A DNA stretch of 36,173 nucleotides, from NCBI RefSeq assembly GCF_027532025.1, contig NZ_JAPZSY010000096.1, positions 1 to 36,173 on the forward strand, read 5' to 3'. The DNA is from Inhella sp. GTDB lineage: Bacteria; Pseudomonadota; Gammaproteobacteria; Burkholderiales; Burkholderiaceae_C. A program made the position numbers and the translations under genes. Positions 29,860 to 36,173 of the stretch are shown one piece after another; position 1 is the first letter of the stretch, and the number at the start of each line of letters is the position of its first letter. Under the pieces are notes generated by a model, which had not been told where the DNA came from, did not search any database, and saw only the letters and a program-made list of their open reading frames with translations.

Positions 29860-30675
29860 ATGAGCTCCGTTGAAACGACCCTGATCACCGGCGGCGGCGC
29901 CGGCATCGGCCTGGAAATGGCCCGCTTGCTGGCGGCGCGCGGCCATCGCCTGGTGCTGGCCAGCCGCGACGGCCACCGCCTGCGCGCGGTGGCCGAACAA
30001 CTGCGCGGCAGGCACGGCGTCGAGGTGCACGTGCACGCGATCGACCTGTCGGCACCCGGCGCGGCCCAGCGCCTGTTCGACGCCACCGAAGGCGCCGGGC
30101 TGCGCATCGACGCCCTGGTCAACAACGCCGGCTTTGGCGTCGTCGACGAGCACGTCGCCATCGACCCGGACGTCATGCACCGCATGCTGCAGCTCGATGT
30201 CGTGGCCGTGGCCGAGCTCTGCCTGCACTTTGGTCGGGCGATGAAGCGGCGCGGCGCGGGGCGCATCCTCAACGTTGCCTCCACGGCCGCCTTCCAGCCC
30301 ACGCCCTACTTCGCGGCCTATGGCGCGGCCAAGGCCTTCGTGCTGAATTTCTCCGAGGCCCTGGCCAAGGAGATGGAAGACCACGGCGTGCGCGTCAGCT
30401 GCCTGGCGCCCGGCCCCACCGACACCGCGTTTTTCGACAGCGTCGACCCCCAGCGCATCGCGGGCGACCACCACTTCGGCAAGGCCGCCCGCGCCCAGGC
30501 CACGGACGTGGCCGCCGCCGGTGTGGACCTGCTGCTGGGCCAGGGCCTGCTGCGCGTGGTGGGCTGGACGAACCGCCTCATGGTGCTGAGCAACCGCTTC
30601 GTGCCGCGGTCCCTGGTGGCCACCGTGTCCAAGCGCCTGTTGCGGCCCTTGGACCTGCGCGCAGGCAAGGCATGA
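29860..30675 (+). CDS. Short-chain dehydrogenase/reductase
   Basis: A 271-residue classical SDR. Residues 8-17 (LITGGGAGIG) bind NAD(P); Asn-Asn-Ala-Gly (LVNNAG, 88-91) stabilises the fold; catalytic Ser141 (NVASTAAF), Tyr154 and Lys158 (YGAAK) are all present. The substrate is unknown; the DltE/YqjQ-like set of SDRs with TPYFAAYGAAKAFVLNFSEAL is the closest that I recognise. AGAGGAAG lies upstream of ATG 29860. Its stop overlaps the next SDR gene by four bases (ATGA), so the two are co-translated and may act on related metabolites. Confidence 0.9.
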   Translation: MSSVETTLITGGGAGIGLEMARLLAARGHRLVLASRDGHRLRAVAEQLRGRHGVEVHVHAIDLSAPGAAQRLFDATEGAGLRIDALVNNAGFGVVDEHVAIDPDVMHRMLQLDVVAVAELCLHFGRAMKRRGAGRILNVASTAAFQPTPYFAAYGAAKAFVLNFSEALAKEMEDHGVRVSCLAPGPTDTAFFDSVDPQRIAGDHHFGKAARAQATDVAAAGVDLLLGQGLLRVVGWTNRLMVLSNRFVPRSLVATVSKRLLRPLDLRAGKA

Positions 30676-31499
30676 TCGTCTTCATCACAGGCACTTCGCG
30701 CGGCCTGGGCTTGCACCTGAAGCAAGCGTTGGCGCGACAAGGACACACGGTGCTGGGCTGCAGCCGCACACCCGCTGCGGGATCGGGCGACTTGGCGCTG
30801 GACGTCACCGACGCCGAAGCCTGCACCTCGGCGCTGCAAGGCCTGCGGTCGCAACATGGGCGGCTCGATGCCGTCATCAACAACGCTGGTCACCACCTCG
30901 TCGGTGCCGCGTTGGAAACCACCCCTGCCGAGTTGCGATCGCAGATGGAACTGAACTTCTTCGGCAGCGTGAACGTGATGCGCGCCGCTGCGTCGCTGAT
31001 GGTGGCGCAAGGCTCGGGCCGGATCGTCAACCTCAGCAGCATTGGCGGCGTGCTGGCCACCCCGTTTGCCGGGGCTTACAACGCCAGCAAGTTTGCCCTC
31101 GAAGGCTATGCAGCCGCGCTGCGCGGCGAGTGCGCGCCCTTCGGCGTTCACGTCTGCAATCTCATTCCCGCCTTCATTCACACCGGCACGCACGAGCAGT
31201 CTCTGGTGGGAACGCGGGGCGAGCATCCGCTGTTCTCGCCGCACCGGCATTCGGTCATGGCCCACATGCAAGCCGGTGGTGCCAGCGGCCTGCCCATGGA
31301 CGCGGTGGCCCATGCGGTGGCGCGCCTTTTGGTCGCGCGCCGTCCTCGGTTCCACCACTCCGTGGACGGGCTTGCCACGCGACTGATGCTGCTGCGCACC
31401 GTCATGCCGGCGCGACTGTTCGAGGCCCTGGTGACCCGCGCCACCGCGCCGGGCTGGGGGCGGGCGGCGGCCCGCCTCGCCCAGGCCGATCCAGCCTGA
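30672..31499 (+). CDS. Short-chain dehydrogenase/reductase
   Basis: A 275-residue SDR. The cofactor loop is FITGTSRGLG (4-13), NNAG is at 70-73, and catalytic Ser122/Ser123 (VNLSSIGG), Tyr136 and Lys140 (YNASK) are intact. The C-terminal half, with PAFIHTGTHEQS and a late hydrophobic segment (LMLLRTVMPARLFEAL), resembles SDRs that act on lipophilic or steroid-like compounds, but no substrate can be assigned. Second of a coupled SDR pair starting at the ATGA overlap at 30672. Confidence 0.9.
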   Translation: MIVFITGTSRGLGLHLKQALARQGHTVLGCSRTPAAGSGDLALDVTDAEACTSALQGLRSQHGRLDAVINNAGHHLVGAALETTPAELRSQMELNFFGSVNVMRAAASLMVAQGSGRIVNLSSIGGVLATPFAGAYNASKFALEGYAAALRGECAPFGVHVCNLIPAFIHTGTHEQSLVGTRGEHPLFSPHRHSVMAHMQAGGASGLPMDAVAHAVARLLVARRPRFHHSVDGLATRLMLLRTVMPARLFEALVTRATAPGWGRAAARLAQADPA

Positions 31500-31567
31500 T
31501 GGCCCACGGCGCGCACTCGCCAGCCCAGTCACCCACCCCATTCGCCCCTTGCCCCCCAGGACCCAAC

Positions 31568-31777
31568 ATGCCCATCCCCCGCACCCTGCTGCGCACCGTG
31601 CACCTCACGGCCTCGCCCCTCATCGGCGCCTTCGTTTACTCGGGTGCGCTGCGCGAGAACGACACCTTCCTGGCCCTCGTGCAATGGGGCGCCTTCCCGC
31701 TCGTGGCGGGGGCGGGGCTCACCCTGTGGCTGGCGCCCCGTTGGGCCCGGCGTGCGCTCCGCCATCCCAACGCCTGA
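31568..31777 (+). CDS. Small membrane protein, 69 residues
   Basis: A short gene in line with the two SDR genes, 68 bases downstream. The protein has two hydrophobic segments (about 12-27 and 34-56) separated by a charged turn (LRENDTF), with basic ends (RWARRALRHP), so it should be a two-helix inner-membrane protein. AGGA lies about nine bases before ATG 31568. I do not recognise a family. Longer in-frame starts lie inside the SDR gene and are not likely. Confidence 0.65.
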   Translation: MPIPRTLLRTVHLTASPLIGAFVYSGALRENDTFLALVQWGAFPLVAGAGLTLWLAPRWARRALRHPNA

Positions 31778-31798
31778 GTCGCCAGGACTCTGCGCCGC

Positions 31799-32428
31799 TC
31801 AGCCGCGGCGCATCAGACCGAAAGCGAACTGGCGGCCCAGGCCCTGCCGGAAAGCCAGATGGATCCAGACCATCGCCCATGGCTCCAGGTAACGCGCCGC
31901 CGACAAGGGCCCGGCGTCCACGGCGTCAAAGCCGATGAGGGTGGCCAGCGTCAGCACGCGTCGGCGGGCCTCGGCGTCGTCGCCGCACACGGGCATGAAG
32001 GGCGCGCCTTGCGGGTAGCGGGCGTCGGCCATGTTCTCCGCGCCGGTGGTGTTGAAGGCCTTCACCACCCGAGCGCCCGACGCCAGCCGAGCCAGTTCCT
32101 CGGCCGCCGACGTGCTCGTCCCCACCGTGAGGCCGGCCAGACCCGGCGCGAGCGGGTTGGTCGCGTCCACCAGCACGCGGCCCTGCCAGTCGGGGCGACT
32201 TTGGGCGATGGCCGCGGTGGCGGCATGGGGCACGGCCAGGATGACGAGATCGCTGGCGTCGATGGCCTCATCGACCGAGCCGACGCGCGCACGTTCGCCC
32301 AAGGCCGCCACAGCCTCGGCCACCTTGGCCGGCTGCGGCACCCCCAGCACGACCGATTCGCCGGCGCGCGTGAAGGCCCGCGCCAAAGCCATGCCGACGT
32401 TGCCGGCGCCAATGATGGACACACTCAT
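31799..32428 (-). CDS. NADPH-dependent F420 reductase-like oxidoreductase
   Basis: A 209-residue Rossmann-fold protein. The N-terminal MSVSIIGAGNVGMALARAF binds NAD(P); LVILAVPHAATAAIA and VLVDATNPLAPG follow, then VVKAFNTTGAENMAD and FMPVCGDDAEARRRV, all standard for the family Pfam calls NADP oxidoreductase coenzyme F420-dependent. F420 itself is unlikely in this organism, so the natural substrate is unknown. ATG at 32428 is 14 bases after the DJ-1-type stop, so the two form an operon divergent from a LysR gene. It converges on the 69-residue membrane protein. Confidence 0.87.
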   Translation of the reverse strand: MSVSIIGAGNVGMALARAFTRAGESVVLGVPQPAKVAEAVAALGERARVGSVDEAIDASDLVILAVPHAATAAIAQSRPDWQGRVLVDATNPLAPGLAGLTVGTSTSAAEELARLASGARVVKAFNTTGAENMADARYPQGAPFMPVCGDDAEARRRVLTLATLIGFDAVDAGPLSAARYLEPWAMVWIHLAFRQGLGRQFAFGLMRRG

Positions 32429-32442
32429 GATGCACGCCTCCT

Positions 32443-33213
32443 TCAACGGCCCAGGGCCTCGATGACCAAGCGGGCCGTGGCCTCGCCCGAAAAGTTTTGC
32501 TGGCCCGTCACCAGGTTGCCGTCGCGCACGGCGAAGGGGCGCCACAGGCCGGCTTGCACGTAGTTGGCACCCAGGGCCTTCAGGCGGTCTTCGATGCGCC
32601 ACGGCATCAGGTGTCGCCCCTGCGGCAGCACGCCGGCTTGCCATACCGCCTGGTCGGCGGCGTCCTCCTCGGCGTTGGCAAAGCCCGTCACCGTGCGGCC
32701 GTGGGCGATGTACTCGCCCGCACTGGTCTTGGCATAGGCCAAGATGGCGCTGCCATGGCACAGCGCAGCGGCCACCTTGCCGGCCTCGAAAAACGCCGCG
32801 AACTGGACGTGCAAGTCGGTGGCGGCCTCGAAGCTGAACATGGGCGACTGCCCACCGGCCACGACGATGGCATCAAAGGCCCCCACCTCGATCTCCGCCA
32901 CCGGCCGGGTGCGCTGCAGCAGGGCCATCAATGCCGGCGTGTGGATGAAGCCCTGGCTGATGAGGTCCGAGCGGCTGTAGCCACTCGGGTCGTTGGGGTC
33001 GCTCATCGCGTCGGCTTGGCAGCCGCCGCCCTGCGGGCTGAACAGCTCGACCTGGTAGCCGTGCTCCGTGAACAGGTGGTAGGGGTGGGTCAACTCGCTC
33101 CACCAAAAGCCCACCGGCCAGCCGGTGGTGCTGGACACCGCCGGGTTGGCGATGACCAAGGCGATGCGCTTGGGGGCGCGGGCGTTGACGGGGTTGGGAT
33201 CGTGCAGGCTCAT
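32443..33213 (-). CDS. DJ-1/PfpI family protein, Hsp31-like
   Basis: A 256-residue protein of the class I glutamine-amidotransferase-like superfamily. Its catalytic elements are Glu40 (GFWWSEL) and the nucleophile elbow Cys152-His153 (AAALCHGSAI). The N-terminal TGWPVGFWWSELTHPYHLFTEHGYQVELFSPQGG is typical of the Hsp31/glyoxalase III-like subgroup, which detoxifies methylglyoxal or protects proteins. ATG at 33213 gives a normal N-terminus; the frame stays open further but into the divergent promoter region. It is the first gene of an operon with the F420-reductase-like gene, opposite a LysR regulator that probably controls both. Confidence 0.88.
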   Translation of the reverse strand: MSLHDPNPVNARAPKRIALVIANPAVSSTTGWPVGFWWSELTHPYHLFTEHGYQVELFSPQGGGCQADAMSDPNDPSGYSRSDLISQGFIHTPALMALLQRTRPVAEIEVGAFDAIVVAGGQSPMFSFEAATDLHVQFAAFFEAGKVAAALCHGSAILAYAKTSAGEYIAHGRTVTGFANAEEDAADQAVWQAGVLPQGRHLMPWRIEDRLKALGANYVQAGLWRPFAVRDGNLVTGQQNFSGEATARLVIEALGR

Positions 33214-33303
33214 GGTGACGAGGGCCGTGGTGACGGGTTGTGAAACGGTGCCCCAGTGTGTCCGTCTCGAGTGAAACGATAAATAGCATCCAATACGACT
33301 CTC

Positions 33304-33323
33304 TGTTGCCCGTTTAATCAACA
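33304..33323. promoter_or_regulatory. TGTTG-N10-CAACA dyad in divergent LysR promoter region
   Basis: TGTTG (33304-33308) and CAACA (33319-33323) form a perfect interrupted dyad ending at the LysR start codon. The 110-base divergent gap (33214-33323) is markedly AT-richer than its surroundings (for example GATAAATAG), as expected for promoters. The dyad size fits a LysR-type recognition site and autoregulation. Confidence 0.5.
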
Positions 33324-34238
33324 ATGGAACTGCACGCCCTGCACGCCTTCGTCAAAGTGGTTCAAACCGGCAGCTTCACGCGGGCCGCCGAGGCCTTGAG
33401 CACGCAAAAGGCGCACGTGTCCCGGGTGGTCAGCCAGTTGGAGCGAGAGCTGGGCGTGCGCCTGCTGGAGCGCACCACGCGGGCACTGTCGCTGACCGAA
33501 ATCGGCCGCGAGTTTTTCGAGCAGGCCGTGGGCATCCTGGCGTCGGTGGACGAGGCCCAGCGCACCGTGCAGCGGGCCCAAGGCGAGCCCCGCGGCACCC
33601 TCAAGCTCACCTGCGGCGTCGAGTTCGGCATGATCGCCGTCAGCCGCTGGATCTCGACCTACCTGGAGCGCCACCCTCAGGTGCAGGTGGACTGCGAACT
33701 CACCGGCCGCCTGGTCGATCTGGTGCACGAAGGCTTCGACCTCGCCATCCGGCTGGGCACCCTGGCCGACTCCACCCTGGCCGCCCGCCGCCTGGGCGAG
33801 CTGCGCTACGGCCTGTTCGGCGCCCCGGCCTACCTGCAGCGGCGCGGGTCGCCGGGGCACCCGCGCGAACTGCCCGAACACGCGCTGCTGGCCTTTGCCG
33901 GCGGCAGTGCCCCCGCGGCATGGACCCTCGGCCGCGGCGCCGCCTCCGAGCGCGTCGTGCTGCAGCCGCGGCTCAAGGCCAGCAACGTCTTCGTCGTGCG
34001 CGACGCCGCCGTGGCCGGCATGGGCTTGGCCCAACTGCCCTGGGTCGTGGCGACCGACGCCTGCGCCGCCGGCCAACTGGTGCCCGTGTTGCCCGACTGG
34101 CAGCCCCCCGCCGTGCCCGTGCACGCCGTGTTCGCCAGCGCCCGCTACCTCACCCCGAAGGTGCGCGCCTTCATCGACCTGGCGGCCGAGGCCATGCAGG
34201 CCGCCACCGCCGCCGAGCCCCTCCCCGCAGACTCCTGA
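33324..34238 (+). CDS. LysR-family transcriptional regulator
   Basis: A 304-residue LysR regulator. The winged helix is at 1-60 (MELHALHAFVKVVQTGSFTRAAEALSTQKAHVSRVVSQLERELGVRLLERTTR), followed by a type 2 periplasmic-binding effector domain (about 90-295) with GTLKLTCGVEFG, GFDLAIRLGTLADSTL and GAPAYLQRRGSP, the usual pattern of the CrgA-like group. The effector is unknown. It is divergent from the DJ-1-type/oxidoreductase operon, its likely target. Its stop is only three bases from that of the convergent hydrolase gene. Confidence 0.93.
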   Translation: MELHALHAFVKVVQTGSFTRAAEALSTQKAHVSRVVSQLERELGVRLLERTTRALSLTEIGREFFEQAVGILASVDEAQRTVQRAQGEPRGTLKLTCGVEFGMIAVSRWISTYLERHPQVQVDCELTGRLVDLVHEGFDLAIRLGTLADSTLAARRLGELRYGLFGAPAYLQRRGSPGHPRELPEHALLAFAGGSAPAAWTLGRGAASERVVLQPRLKASNVFVVRDAAVAGMGLAQLPWVVATDACAAGQLVPVLPDWQPPAVPVHAVFASARYLTPKVRAFIDLAAEAMQAATAAEPLPADS

Positions 34239-34241
34239 GCC

Positions 34242-35252
34242 TCAACGCGGCGGCGGCACGGGCTCGCCACCCATCCGGCGCCACAGCCAAGGCAGGCCCG
34301 CGCGCGCATCGCCCCGTCCGCCCGCCGACGTCGGTGGCCACAGCGGCGTGGCCACCGGCTCGCCGCGGCCCACCACAAAGGCGAACACGTAGCCCGGCTC
34401 CTGGCCCATGCGCAAATCGTGCACGCGAACCGAGTCGCCCTCGCGAGACAACTTGTAGAAACCGTGGCTGAAGCGGGCGATGGCGTCCAGCGGCGGATGG
34501 CCGCGCAGCGGCTCCGCCAGCGCCAGTTGGCGCTCGAAGCGGTCGAAGTGCATCACCGGAGCCTCGTCACGCAGCGAGTAAAAGCCCTCGTAAAAATGAT
34601 CACCCGAAACGGCCACGACCCGCCACAGCACGCTTTGCAGCGGCGCTGGCGTCACCAGCAGCCGATCGGTCGCGATGCCCTGAGCCGCCAGGCTGCGCTC
34701 GGCCACCCCGCGCACGTGCTGCTGGGCCAGCGCCGTCCAGCCCAAGTAGGCCAGGGCCAAACCCAAACCCCAGGCATTGGCACGCCGCGCCGCCGCAGCA
34801 TCGCGGCACGCCCAGGCCCAACCCGTGCCCACCAGCAAAGGCAGGGTCACCAGGGGGTCGACGATGAACACACTGCCGAGACCCCAAGGGTGGTCGGAAA
34901 AGGGCAGCAGCAGCCGGGTGCCGTACACCGTCAGCGCATCCAGCAGGGGGTGCGTGATCAACGCCCACCCCACCACCCACACCCAGCGGCGCCACTGCGC
35001 CCCGTCGCGCATCAGCCAAGCGGCCAACACCCCCAGCGGGAGCGCGGCCAAGGTCAGCCACAACAACGCGTGCGTTTCGGCCCGATGCAGCACCATGTTG
35101 GAGACGGGATCGCCGTGGTCGACCAACACATCCAAGTCGGGCAGGGTGCCGGCCACGGCACCCACCCACGCGGCCTGCCAGACCGGCGTGCGCGGCCCCT
35201 TGGCGGCCACCGCCACCGCGGCACCCAGGGCCAGTTGGGTCAGTGAGTCCAT
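34242..35252 (-). CDS. YdjM/DUF457 membrane-bound metal-dependent hydrolase
   Basis: A 336-residue membrane protein of the predicted metal-dependent hydrolase family that includes LexA-regulated YdjM. The N-terminal MDSLTQLALGAAV is the family start. Possible metal ligands include Asp41, His46 and Asp48 (LPDLDVLVDHGD), His56 and His61 (LHRAETHALLW), and His101 and Asp105 (LITHPLLDALTVYGT). Four to five hydrophobic segments lie within residues 25-185; the C-terminal half is soluble (GDHFYEGFYSLRD...MHFDRFERQLAL). ATG at 35252 is chosen from family similarity; a second ATG at 35282 would add ten residues. The reaction is unknown. No LexA box was found upstream. Confidence 0.86.
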   Translation of the reverse strand: MDSLTQLALGAAVAVAAKGPRTPVWQAAWVGAVAGTLPDLDVLVDHGDPVSNMVLHRAETHALLWLTLAALPLGVLAAWLMRDGAQWRRWVWVVGWALITHPLLDALTVYGTRLLLPFSDHPWGLGSVFIVDPLVTLPLLVGTGWAWACRDAAAARRANAWGLGLALAYLGWTALAQQHVRGVAERSLAAQGIATDRLLVTPAPLQSVLWRVVAVSGDHFYEGFYSLRDEAPVMHFDRFERQLALAEPLRGHPPLDAIARFSHGFYKLSREGDSVRVHDLRMGQEPGYVFAFVVGRGEPVATPLWPPTSAGGRGDARAGLPWLWRRMGGEPVPPPR

Positions 35253-35403
35253 CGATGCAAGCGAACCGCCGAACAGCGGCATGTCGCCCCAAAAGTGGGG
35301 CGCTGCATCTTCGGCCCCGCACCGGCACCGCGCGCGCCGAAGGGTCAAAGCCCCTCGGGGCCGCCCCCGACCACCACCGCTTTGCGCACAATGCCGCCCA
35401 CCC

Positions 35404-35424
35404 GCTGCTTGCTGCTTGCTGCCT
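35404..35424. repeat. 7-bp tandem repeat GCTGCTT x3
   Basis: Units at 35404, 35411 and 35418 (the last is GCTGCCT) lie in the 223-base gap between the divergent hydrolase and proline-rich protein genes. The following bases are strongly pyrimidine-rich. Because the period is seven, length change here would alter promoter spacing. I see no other element in the gap. Confidence 0.55.
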
Positions 35425-35475
35425 GCGGCCCGTTGCCTGCCACCTGCTGCGTTCCTGCTCCCTTCCGCCCCCGCC

Positions 35476-36117
35476 ATGGCCCGCACCGCCCTCCGGGCGC
35501 CCCCGGACGTCTTCCCCCGCGCCCTGCTGCTGGCGGTGCTGGTGCACGTGTGGCTGGCGCTCAGCCTGACGGCCCGCCCCGATCGCCCCGCCACCGGGCC
35601 TGGCGGCTGGGGACGCTTGGAAGTCACGCTCACCGGGCCCAGCGGTAGCGCCCTGACCGGTGCCGCCAACGCCCCCCAGCCCCGCTACCGCGACGACGGC
35701 CCCGAGGGCCGTGCGGCCACCCCACGTTTTGGCGGCCGCGTGCGCGACGTGGCCCCACCCCCCGACGCCAGCCCCGGCGCCGCCCAAGCCGGGCGCTGGC
35801 AGCCTCGCGACGTGCCGCCCGACCCCCGGCGCTCCGAGCACGACACCACCCCCCCCACGCCCGCTGAACCCACCACGCCCGCCCCCGCGCCACCCCAGCC
35901 ACCCAAGGCGCGGCCACCTCAGCCCGCCCCACCCCAGGCCGAGCCCACCGCCACCCTGGCCCAAGAAGCCGCCCCGGCCCGCCTGCGCACCGAACGGGTG
36001 ACCCCATCGCCGCTGCAGGACGCCCGGCCCTCCGCACTCGCCACCGCCCCCCCCCTGCCCGACGGGCCCCCGGCACCCGTCCTCGCCACGCTCGACGCAC
36101 ACGCCAGCGCACCGTGA
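35476..36117 (+). CDS. Proline-rich membrane-anchored protein, TonB-like layout
   Basis: A 213-residue protein with a basic N-terminus, one membrane helix (about 15-33, ALLLAVLVHVWLALSL) and a long Pro/Ala/Arg-rich tail without a recognisable folded end. The layout recalls the N-terminal anchor and rigid Pro-rich spacer of TonB-type proteins, but the C-terminal receptor-binding domain is absent. It may be incomplete or work with the following gene. No ribosome-binding site is evident before ATG 35476. Its stop TGA overlaps a GTG that opens a frame to the window edge. Function unknown. Confidence 0.55.
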   Translation: MARTALRAPPDVFPRALLLAVLVHVWLALSLTARPDRPATGPGGWGRLEVTLTGPSGSALTGAANAPQPRYRDDGPEGRAATPRFGGRVRDVAPPPDASPGAAQAGRWQPRDVPPDPRRSEHDTTPPTPAEPTTPAPAPPQPPKARPPQPAPPQAEPTATLAQEAAPARLRTERVTPSPLQDARPSALATAPPLPDGPPAPVLATLDAHASAP

Positions 36118-36173
36118 GTGAGGTCTGGAGACCTGTGCTTTACCGCGCTGCGGGCCCAGCCCGCCTTGCAAGT
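36114..36173 (+). CDS. Possible start of a further gene, cut by the window edge
   Basis: GTG at 36114 overlaps the TGA of the proline-rich protein gene (GTGA), the same coupling seen at other junctions in this window. The frame stays open for 20 codons (VSEVWRPVLYRAAGPARLAS) to the end. Too short to assign, and it could be chance. Confidence 0.3.
   Translation, partial: MSEVWRPVLYRAAGPARLAS
36121..36134. repeat. Palindrome AGGTCT-GG-AGACCT
   Basis: A perfect 6-2-6 dyad four bases after the stop of the proline-rich protein gene. It could be a transcript hairpin or, if the frame at 36114 is real, lies inside coding sequence. Confidence 0.35.

Overview
This is a gene-dense, roughly 70% G+C chromosomal segment with no RNA genes, insertion sequences, CRISPR arrays or phage genes that I could see. 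The protein types (OxyR with Cys199/Cys208 spacing, GlcF, GlpK/GlpD, a high-potential iron-sulfur protein, panB-panC, several short-chain dehydrogenases, MerR and LysR regulators) and the codon bias towards G/C third positions suggest a betaproteobacterium of the order Burkholderiales (Comamonadaceae/Sphaerotilaceae type). That is an inference from general resemblance, not from a marker gene. No stretch longer than about 270 bases lacks a gene.

Layout. 1-4190: left-pointing MacA-type adaptor plus LolD/MacB-type ATPase, a pyrrolidone-carboxylate peptidase (pcp) and a BAAT-type acyl-CoA hydrolase. 4330-8391: glcF, a secreted PafA/PhoK-type alkaline phosphatase and a membrane-anchored single-domain response regulator with a Pro/Ala-repeat linker. 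8481-12496: left-pointing acyl-CoA dehydrogenase, thiolase and methyl-accepting chemotaxis protein. 12766-16114: a small exported protein, then glpK and glpD, divergent and only 23 bases apart. 16193-22186: a tightly packed signalling operon made of a Tat/lipobox substrate-binding protein with no permease or ATPase, a 1286-residue hybrid histidine kinase with two receivers and an HPt domain, and an HD-GYP response regulator.

22235-25793: a left-pointing operon of four genes, each overlapping the next by four bases (renalase-like flavoprotein, HiPIP, DCC1-like thiol oxidoreductase, SDR), divergent from a CarH/LitR-type MerR regulator. The intergenic DNA carries a mirrored set of four TTGAC boxes at 11-base spacing. 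The last gene, an SDR lacking the usual active-site tyrosine, is broken by a two-base duplication. 25831-28499: oxyR divergent from panB-panC. 28642-31777: TetR regulator, DUF2141 protein, two SDRs and a small membrane protein, all rightward, with two palindromes of 6-3-6 form. 31799-34238: a DJ-1/Hsp31-type protein and an F420-reductase-like protein divergent from a LysR regulator. 34242-36173: a YdjM/DUF457 membrane hydrolase divergent from a proline-rich anchored protein, with a possible further gene cut by the right edge.

The two most distinctive units are the substrate-binding protein/hybrid kinase/HD-GYP operon, which reads as a periplasmic ligand sensor that feeds a c-di-GMP phosphodiesterase, and the MerR-controlled redox operon with its symmetric direct-repeat operator.
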